From CAWCDJ01 sp963778675 (GTDB lineage: Bacteria > Acidobacteriota > Terriglobia > Bryobacterales > Bryobacteraceae), in NCBI GenBank assembly GCA_963778675.1, contig CAVZVI010000011.1, positions 248,001 through 312,000 on the forward strand: a stretch of DNA of 64,000 bases, read 5' to 3'. The notes beneath the pieces were generated by a model. That model made no database searches and was not told the DNA's origin. It saw only the letters and a list, made by a program, of their open reading frames with translations. Made by a program: the position numbers and the translations under genes. Shown here in pieces: positions 58,500 to 64,000 of the stretch (positions within the stretch are counted from its first letter, which is position 1; each line of letters opens with the position of its first letter).

Positions 58500-60098
58500 C
58501 TATTGCAGCGGCGGCGTCGACCCGGGCGGCCGCCGGTGCCGCGTCGCCTGCTCGTACGCATACGCCAGACGGATCAGCTCCACCTCGCTCCATGGACGTC
58601 CATAGATCGTCATCCCCACCGGCAGCCTCCCTCCGCGGGTGTATCCGATGGGAACATTGATCGCAGGAAATCCTGTGGTCGGCGAGAAGAACTGGCTGTT
58701 GTCCCCGGCCGGCGTGTTCAAGTCCCCGATGAGCCGCGGCGGATTGCTCCACGTCGGATATACGAATGCGTCGATTTTCAGCCGGTCCATGCTCTTCAGC
58801 ACTGCGTCCCGGACTTTTTCCCGGTACTCCGCATCCGCCTTGCAGGCTGCTGAATCCGGCCCATTCTCGGGGCCCTTCTCGGCCTGCTCCAACCGGTACT
58901 GCACGGAGGGATGGAATCCCCGCGACCGCAAGATGTCCGCCAGGCTCTTGACCGGTACGCGGTCTCCCCGCACCGCCAGGAAATGATTGATGTCATATTT
59001 GAAACCCATACACGGACCCGCGCCGCCCCGCCGCAAGCCATCGAGTCCCTCCACCGGCGCCGGATCCACGATGGTGGCGCCGGCGCGCCGCATGTCCTCC
59101 GCGGCGGCCAGGAATACCTTCACCACCTCCGGGTCCGCGGTCGGCCGTTCGTATGCCTGGCGAAGTACTCCGATCACCGCGCCCTTGAGACCGTTGCGGT
59201 CGAGTTGCGCCAGGTAATCTTGCGCCGCATGGCCGCGTGCCGCCCTGGTCACTGGGTCATCCGGATCCTCACCGGCTATTACTTGAAATACCCGGGCTGC
59301 ATCTTCCACGGTGCGCGCCATCGGCCCGGCGATATCCGCCAGCAGGCTCAGCGGAAAGACTCCGGCGCGGCTGGTTAGCCCCATCGTCGACCGGATCCCC
59401 ACCAGCGCCTGATGAGAAGACGGCCCGCGGATCGAGTTTCCGGTATCGCTCCCCAGTCCCACCAGCCCAAAACTGGCGGCCACCGCCGCCGCGGTCCCCC
59501 CACTCGATCCTGCCGTCACGCGGTTGAGCGCATAGGGATTCCGGGTGTAGCCCGGCAGAATGGAACTGACCGTTTCGTATGGGCTGAACGCCCACTCCGC
59601 CATGTTCGATTTCGCCAGGACGATCGCCCCAGCCTCTTTGATTCGCTTCACCAGGAACGCGTCCTTCTCCGGCAGGTACCCTTTCAGCGCCAGCGCTCCA
59701 TCGGTGGTCTGCAGACCTTGCGTCTCGAAGTTGTCCTTGACGATCACCGGCACGCAATCGAGCGGCCGCGTCACACCCGACTGCGCGAAGCGCCGGTCCA
59801 TCTCGTCCGCTTCCTTTAACGCGTCCGGGTTCAACAGCACGATCGAGTTGATCGCCGGCCCGTTCTTGTCGTACGCCTCGATCCGCTTCCGATACTGCTC
59901 GACCAGCGCGTGGCACGTCAACTGCCCCGCCTTCATGGCCTCGTGTACCTGCGCGATGGTGGCCTCTTCCACTTCGAACGGTGGGGCCGCTTGGGCGAAA
60001 AGCGAGACGGCCGTCAGCGCCAGTGTTCCCAGTCCTCGAACCATCCGACCATTGTATGCGTGCGAGGCACGCCGGCGACCCGAGGCGGTTGCATTCAT
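58500..60098 (-). CDS. Exported amidase (amidase-signature family)
   Basis: A 532-residue Ser-cisSer-Lys amidase. The Lys is in VPVIVKDNFETQG, the cis-Ser/Ser signature is NRVTAGSSGGTAAAVAASFGLVGLGSDTGNSIRGPSSHQALVGI, and the C-terminal NVPIGYTRGGRLPVGMTIYG is intact. A signal peptide (GTLALTAVSLFAQAAPP) begins after Met 19, so ATG 60044 is an alternative start. The ATG at 60098 overlaps the CRTAC1 stop as ATGA and implies coupling. It probably hydrolyses an amide outside the cytoplasm; substrate unknown. Confidence 0.87.
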   Translation of the reverse strand: MNATASGRRRASHAYNGRMVRGLGTLALTAVSLFAQAAPPFEVEEATIAQVHEAMKAGQLTCHALVEQYRKRIEAYDKNGPAINSIVLLNPDALKEADEMDRRFAQSGVTRPLDCVPVIVKDNFETQGLQTTDGALALKGYLPEKDAFLVKRIKEAGAIVLAKSNMAEWAFSPYETVSSILPGYTRNPYALNRVTAGSSGGTAAAVAASFGLVGLGSDTGNSIRGPSSHQALVGIRSTMGLTSRAGVFPLSLLADIAGPMARTVEDAARVFQVIAGEDPDDPVTRAARGHAAQDYLAQLDRNGLKGAVIGVLRQAYERPTADPEVVKVFLAAAEDMRRAGATIVDPAPVEGLDGLRRGGAGPCMGFKYDINHFLAVRGDRVPVKSLADILRSRGFHPSVQYRLEQAEKGPENGPDSAACKADAEYREKVRDAVLKSMDRLKIDAFVYPTWSNPPRLIGDLNTPAGDNSQFFSPTTGFPAINVPIGYTRGGRLPVGMTIYGRPWSEVELIRLAYAYEQATRHRRPPGSTPPLQ

Positions 60099-61735
60099 CG
60101 CCTGGAGCGGGGCTCCTCAACGTGCAGAACGCGGTTGATGTCGAGCCCTCGAAGGTCGGTGCTGGCCCCGCTCGGCCAGTCGATCTCGAGGCGGTCCACC
60201 CGGCGCGCCTCGCCCAGGCCGAAGTGCAGCCGGAGGTCGCTCTGGGACAGGTAACTGCCGCCGCTGCGGACCTCCCCGCTCTGCGTCATGCCGCCGGCCG
60301 TGAGCTTGACACGCGCTCCGATTGCCGAGCGGTTGGAGGCGGTGCCGGTCAATTGCAGTGCAAGCCAGTTGCCCGAAGGCCGCGGCGCCTGGCGCAACAG
60401 AGCGGGCGGTTCACCCTGGCGGTTCACGAGAATCTCCTCCACGCCGTCGTTATCCACGTCGCCGACGGCCAGCCCGCGCGCGGAGTGCACGGACGTAACG
60501 CCCGGTCCCGCACGGGCGGACACGTCGGCAAAGCGCCCGTCGCGCAGGTTGTGGTACAGAATTGCGGGTTGGCGGAAGCGGATATCGAGGCCCTTGCGAT
60601 CGATTTCGGGAAAGACGTGGCCGTTGACGAGTACCAGGTCGAGCCATCCGTCGTTATCGAAGTCGAAGAACCGGCAGCCCCAACCGACGTAGCGGGTATT
60701 GGACCCCAGGCCGGCGGGTATGGTGCGCTCCTCGAATTCGCCCTTGCCGCGATTGCCATAAAGCGTCTCCCGCTCATCGGAGAAGTTCGTGCGAAAGATA
60801 CTCTGGCGTCCGGAGTGATCGTAGTCGCCGGCGGTGGCGCCCATGCCGGACATGGCCTTGCCGTCTTCGTCGAATGCGACTCCGCGCATCACGCCCTCCT
60901 CGGAAAACGTGCCGTCACGCTGGTTCATATACAGCAGCGAGGGGGTTTGATCGCAGGCGACAAAGATATCGGGCCAGCCGTCGCCATCGAAATCGGCCGT
61001 CAGCGCCGAAAGGCAGTAACTCCGGTCCGGAGCGGCGATGCCGCTGGGCACGGAAACGTCCTCAAAAGTCCCGTCCGCCTTCGCGTGATAAAGAATGTTG
61101 TGGTCGAAGGGCAGGCCGCGGGGACCGCAATTCACCGCCAGGCCGAGGTACCAGCAATACGGATTCGCGCCGGGCTGCGGGGTGGAATCGAACCCGAACT
61201 TCAAATAGTTGGAGACGAACAGGTCGAGGCGTCCGTCGCGGTCGTAATCGAGGAACGCACAGCCGGTGTTGTAGCGAACGCGATCCTGGGTCAGGCCGGC
61301 CTGGCGTGTGACGTCGCGAAAATGCTTGCCGCCTTCATTGCGATATAGAACGTTCTGGCCCCAGTAAGTGACGAACAGGTCGGTGTAGCCGTCGTTATCG
61401 TAGTCGCCGGCACAGACGCCTTCGGCCCAGCCGACGCGCGTGATGCCCATCTGGGCCGAGACGTCGCGGAACTTACCCCCGCCTTCGCCGTGATAGAGCC
61501 GGCTGGGCTCGCCATCGCCTGAGGCTACGAAGGCATCGAGCACGCCGTCGTTATCGTAGTCAAACAGGGCCACGCCGCTGCCAGTGGTCTCGATGATGAA
61601 TTTCTTGGAGTCGAGACCGCCATTGGGGATCACCTGCGTCAAGCCGGAGGTGGGGGCTACGTCGCGAAATCCAGGCGCGAGCGAGGCGGCCAGCAGTCCC
61701 GCGCCCGCCAACGCGCAGGCGAGCAGAGCCTTCAT
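60095..61735 (-). CDS. CRTAC1/FG-GAP-repeat protein with UnbV (ASPIC) domain
   Basis: A 546-residue exported protein with a short signal (KALLACALAGAGLLAASLA) and repeated FG-GAP/VCBS blades carrying DxDxDG calcium-type loops (LFDYDNDGVLDAFVASGDG, DYDNDGYTDLFVTYWGQN, DYDRDGRLDLFVSNYLK, DFDGDGWPDIFVACDQTPS). The C-terminal UnbV/ASPIC region ends RVDRLEIDWPSGASTDLRGLDINRVLHVEE. It is an extracellular propeller, probably for binding. The gene overlaps the TPR gene upstream and the amidase downstream by four bases each. It is a paralogue of the protein at 63109. Confidence 0.85.
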   Translation of the reverse strand: MKALLACALAGAGLLAASLAPGFRDVAPTSGLTQVIPNGGLDSKKFIIETTGSGVALFDYDNDGVLDAFVASGDGEPSRLYHGEGGGKFRDVSAQMGITRVGWAEGVCAGDYDNDGYTDLFVTYWGQNVLYRNEGGKHFRDVTRQAGLTQDRVRYNTGCAFLDYDRDGRLDLFVSNYLKFGFDSTPQPGANPYCWYLGLAVNCGPRGLPFDHNILYHAKADGTFEDVSVPSGIAAPDRSYCLSALTADFDGDGWPDIFVACDQTPSLLYMNQRDGTFSEEGVMRGVAFDEDGKAMSGMGATAGDYDHSGRQSIFRTNFSDERETLYGNRGKGEFEERTIPAGLGSNTRYVGWGCRFFDFDNDGWLDLVLVNGHVFPEIDRKGLDIRFRQPAILYHNLRDGRFADVSARAGPGVTSVHSARGLAVGDVDNDGVEEILVNRQGEPPALLRQAPRPSGNWLALQLTGTASNRSAIGARVKLTAGGMTQSGEVRSGGSYLSQSDLRLHFGLGEARRVDRLEIDWPSGASTDLRGLDINRVLHVEEPRSRR

Positions 61736-62793
61736 TGATGCACCGGCGGCTTGTCGCCGAGTTTCTTCAGAAACTCGGTGAATTCACCCTCCGGCGATTT
61801 CTGCAGGCGATCCAGCTCCGCTTTCTCACGCCGGGCATCGTCCATGCGCCCGGCATCGCGGTAGGCCATCATCAAGGCATAGCGTCCGGATTCGCTGGCA
61901 GGGGCCAGGCGAACGGCCTTTTCGAGCAGCGGGATGGCGTCTGAGCTTCGATGCTGTTCATTGCGCAAGGTCCCGAGCGCCACCAGCGCTTCGGGGAAAT
62001 CGGGCCGCAGTTGCAGGGCGCGTTCCAGGCGAGCCGACGCCTCATCCGGACGCTGCTGCACCTGCAGAATCCGTGCAGCCTGTAAGCACGCCGCGGCGTC
62101 CATCGGATTCAGCTTCAATTCGGCATCGATCTCCGCGAGCGCGGCGCTGAGCGCTTCGGCCGAATGGGATGAATTCAGAAGGGCGCGCGCGAGTTCGAAG
62201 TGCAGGTTGAGCGCCTGCGGGTTCTTCGCGATAGCTTTGCGGTACTCCCCGGCAGCTTCGGCGAACTGGCCCTGGGTCTCGAGAATCTCTCCGGAAAGCT
62301 GATTGACGCGGAACGAGGAAGGATTCTTCTCGTACAGTTGGCGGATGGTGTCGTTCCAGGCACGCATCTGCAGGCGGGCCGCCTCATACAGCACGTCGGC
62401 GTCCGAGGGATTCGCGGCGCGCACCTTCCGAAGCGTGGCCGCCGCATCGTCCAGCCGTCCGGCGGACATCTGGCAGCGGGCCAGAGCCAAACCGGCCAGC
62501 CGCGCCATTGTCGCGTCATGGGCATCGGCCGCGGTTGCCAGCGCCGGCTCCGCCTCGGCACAGCGTCCCGTAGCCGACTGCACCAGCGCCAGAAAGGTGC
62601 CGGCCCTGGGGTCGCCGCCCTGTTGGATCGAGGCGCGGAAGTTGCGCTCGGCGGCCGGATAGTCGCCGCGGTGATAGGCTTCCAACCCATTGACGAAAGG
62701 GCCGGTCTGCGCCGCCAGCAACCCACCAAGAGCAAAGGCGGCCAGGCCGGCCGGTCGGATTGCAGGTCTCAACATGCTAGTGGCCCGCGTCAT
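61732..62793 (-). CDS. Exported TPR-repeat protein
   Basis: About 353 residues with a signal-like N-terminus (PAIRPAGLAAFALGGLLAAQ), then tandem TPR units (GLEAYHRGDYPAAERNFRASIQQGGD; RLDDAAATLRKVRAANPSDADVLYEAARL; EILETQGQFAEAAGEYRKAIAKNPQALNLHFELARAL; ARILQVQQRPDEASARLERALQLRPDFPEALVALGTLRNEQHR). It is a protein-protein scaffold with no enzymatic motif. The stop overlaps the CRTAC1 start. ATG 62775, directly after the preceding gene's stop, is an alternative start. Such TPR-CRTAC1 pairs suggest a shared surface complex. Confidence 0.8.
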   Translation of the reverse strand: MTRATSMLRPAIRPAGLAAFALGGLLAAQTGPFVNGLEAYHRGDYPAAERNFRASIQQGGDPRAGTFLALVQSATGRCAEAEPALATAADAHDATMARLAGLALARCQMSAGRLDDAAATLRKVRAANPSDADVLYEAARLQMRAWNDTIRQLYEKNPSSFRVNQLSGEILETQGQFAEAAGEYRKAIAKNPQALNLHFELARALLNSSHSAEALSAALAEIDAELKLNPMDAAACLQAARILQVQQRPDEASARLERALQLRPDFPEALVALGTLRNEQHRSSDAIPLLEKAVRLAPASESGRYALMMAYRDAGRMDDARREKAELDRLQKSPEGEFTEFLKKLGDKPPVHQ

Positions 62794-63064
62794 CGATCAT
62801 CAGGTCGAGTTTCCCGAATCGGTGGCGCCGGGCGCCTTCCAGGTAGCGGAATTCGAGCAGCGGCGGCGGGCCGGGGGCGATGCTTCGGCGCGGGTCGGCC
62901 AGGCGTTCGCTGGCATCTTCAGCGTCGGCGCTATCGAGCGCTCGCCCGGAGCGGGCGATCTCGCTGATCAGGCGCTCGACGCGCGCGTCATCGCGGACCG
63001 CGGCCGCGGGTGGCGGGGCCGTTGCCGCGCTCTGCGCCAGAAACCATAAGATGGCAATTCCCAT
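62777..63064 (-). CDS. Small exported hypothetical protein
   Basis: A 95-residue open frame starting MGIAILWFLAQSAATAPPPAAAV, a short signal-peptide-like leader, then a charged helical stretch (RVERLISEIARSGRALDSADAEDASERLAD). AAGGGA lies just before the ATG. It sits between the two CRTAC1-type genes in the same direction and touches the TPR gene, so it is probably real, but no family is recognised. Confidence 0.55.
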   Translation of the reverse strand: MGIAILWFLAQSAATAPPPAAAVRDDARVERLISEIARSGRALDSADAEDASERLADPRRSIAPGPPPLLEFRYLEGARRHRFGKLDLMIDDAGH

Positions 63065-63108
63065 TCAGTTCCCTTCCCCAACTACGATCATGCTACACCG
63101 GAAAGTTC

Positions 63109-64000
63109 CTATGGTCTGACCTTCCAATTCGACGACCCTTCCGTGATGAGCAGCTTCTGGTTGGCCTTGATGTCCTTGAATTCCTGAATCGCGCCGCTCG
63201 GCCAGCGGACCTCGAGCCGGCTGACGCTCTCCGCCTTGGCCAATCCGTAGTAGAGCGCCAGATCGTTCTGGGAATAAAAACTGCCCCCGCTCATGACTTC
63301 GTCGATCTGCCGGCGGCCGGAGGTCTCGACCGTAACACGGGCTCCAATGGCGCTGCGGTTCGACTTGGTTCCAACCAGCGCCACGGAGAGGAAATTCTGT
63401 CTTGGCCCGCAATTCTTGAGGAGGCTGGGCGGTTCGTTCATATTGACGATCACGATCGAGGGCCGCCCGCTGCCGTCTACGTCGCCGACCGCGAGGCCCC
63501 GCGCGGGACGGAGCGTCTCCAGCGCCGGACCAGCCTGGGCCGAAATATCGGCAAATTTCCCGTTGCCGAGATTCCGATAAACCAGCGTCTTCTGACGGTA
63601 GCGGTCCCCGACCGGAGCGCGGTCCACCTCCGGGTAGACATGCCCGTTGGCGATCACGAGATCCTTCCAGCCGTCATCATCCAGGTCGACGAATGCGATC
63701 CCCCAGCCGAGCAGGTGGTTGGCGGAGAGGCCGGCCCAGGTCGAGACGTCGCTGAAGAATTTGCCGTCCTCATTTTTGAACAGAGACGGGATATCGCCCG
63801 AGAAGTTCGTCTTGGCGATGTCGAGGAAGCCGTTGCCATCGTAGTCGGCCACGGCGACCCCCATTCCGGACTGAAGCTCTCCATCGAAATTGTAGGCGAC
63901 ACCGGACGGGACCGCGATTTCCTCGAAGGTGCCGTCGTGGCGGTTGTGGTAAAGCAGGCTCGGGGTTTGGTCGCAGGCGACGTAGATGTCGGGCCAACCG
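63109..64000 (-). CDS. CRTAC1/FG-GAP protein with UnbV domain, C-terminal part (5' end outside window)
   Basis: The frame is open to the right edge. About 296 residues are visible: WPDIYVACDQTPSLLYHNRHDGTFEE at the boundary, calcium-type blades (VADYDGNGFLDIAKTNFSGD, DLDDDGWKDLVIANGHVYPEVDR), VGDVDGSGRPSIVIVNMNE, and the UnbV end ESVSRLEVRWPSGAIQEFKDIKANQKLLITEG. It is closely related to the protein at 60095-61735, so the locus is a duplication separated by a TPR and a small protein. It would be the first of the leftward operon visible here. Confidence 0.85.
   Translation of the reverse strand, partial: GWPDIYVACDQTPSLLYHNRHDGTFEEIAVPSGVAYNFDGELQSGMGVAVADYDGNGFLDIAKTNFSGDIPSLFKNEDGKFFSDVSTWAGLSANHLLGWGIAFVDLDDDGWKDLVIANGHVYPEVDRAPVGDRYRQKTLVYRNLGNGKFADISAQAGPALETLRPARGLAVGDVDGSGRPSIVIVNMNEPPSLLKNCGPRQNFLSVALVGTKSNRSAIGARVTVETSGRRQIDEVMSGGSFYSQNDLALYYGLAKAESVSRLEVRWPSGAIQEFKDIKANQKLLITEGSSNWKVRP

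Overview
The window is about 64 kb of GC-rich bacterial chromosome. Its gene content fits an acidobacterium of the Solibacter/Bryobacter type. The indicators are tandem secreted NHL-repeat proteins with BACON-like domains and 'GTGFG' C-termini, CRTAC1/UnbV proteins, ADOP-type permeases, a winged-helix/Ser-Thr-kinase/TPR fusion, and many secreted sugar-active enzymes. The placement is inference from recalled families, not from a search.

Regions 1-40 kb are mostly ordinary chromosome. At 1-2.1 kb lies the dnaX(3' end)-ybaB/ebfC-recR replication/repair operon. At 2.1-6.4 kb, reading left, are a hybrid histidine kinase, an MtaB-type tRNA methylthiotransferase and a DinB protein. At 6.4-9 kb a PQQ-type beta-propeller protein is coupled to a dihaem cytochrome c. 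At 9-17.3 kb are a VOC protein, a methyltransferase, an inositol-monophosphatase-like enzyme, a HEAT protein, a Tat-exported Gfo/Idh/MocA oxidoreductase, a GH32 fructan hydrolase and the kinase fusion coupled to it. At 17.4-23.6 kb are two tandem NHL proteins, the second broken by a frameshift. At 23.6-28.5 kb is a probable pectin/uronate cluster: GH28-like enzyme, beta-hydroxyacid dehydrogenase, AraD1/GguC protein and MFS transporter. At 29.8-39.3 kb is a same-strand block that looks devoted to osmotic stress and envelope: fused OtsA-OtsB, a lytic-transglycosylase-like protein, three MscS channels and a 932-residue AAA ATPase of unknown role, with a divergent PRC-barrel protein.

At 40.1-40.35 kb, divergently, are a selenocysteine tRNA and a tRNA-Gln. 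To their right, 40.7-47.4 kb looks like a decaying accessory island. It holds a serine recombinase killed by one stop codon, a MazF-like toxin whose start appears mutated, repeats of insertion-sequence type, a VapC relic, a DUF2075 helicase-like gene that has lost its P-loop, an intact VapBC pair, a transposase tail, and an AbiEi-like/HipA fusion with two palindromic operators flanking its promoter.

At 47.6-53.1 kb a seven-gene operon encodes small-molecule redox or detoxification proteins (lipocalin-like, aldo/keto reductase, zinc alcohol dehydrogenase, DUF2255, tautomerase, double carboxymuconolactone-decarboxylase protein, cupin). It is divergent from an AraC-type regulator. At 53.3-64 kb are a damaged methyltransferase, an ADOP permease, a secreted DinB protein, an MmcQ/YjbR protein, a small exported protein, and a leftward operon of CRTAC1 (cut by the window edge), a small exported protein, TPR, CRTAC1 and amidase.

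No rRNA or CRISPR array was seen. The strongest candidates for something undescribed are the MscS/AAA/transglycosylase/trehalose block and the self-contained AbiEi-HipA fusion with paired operators. Start positions were chosen by eye from Shine-Dalgarno sequence, overlaps and family N-termini. Residue numbers are approximate.
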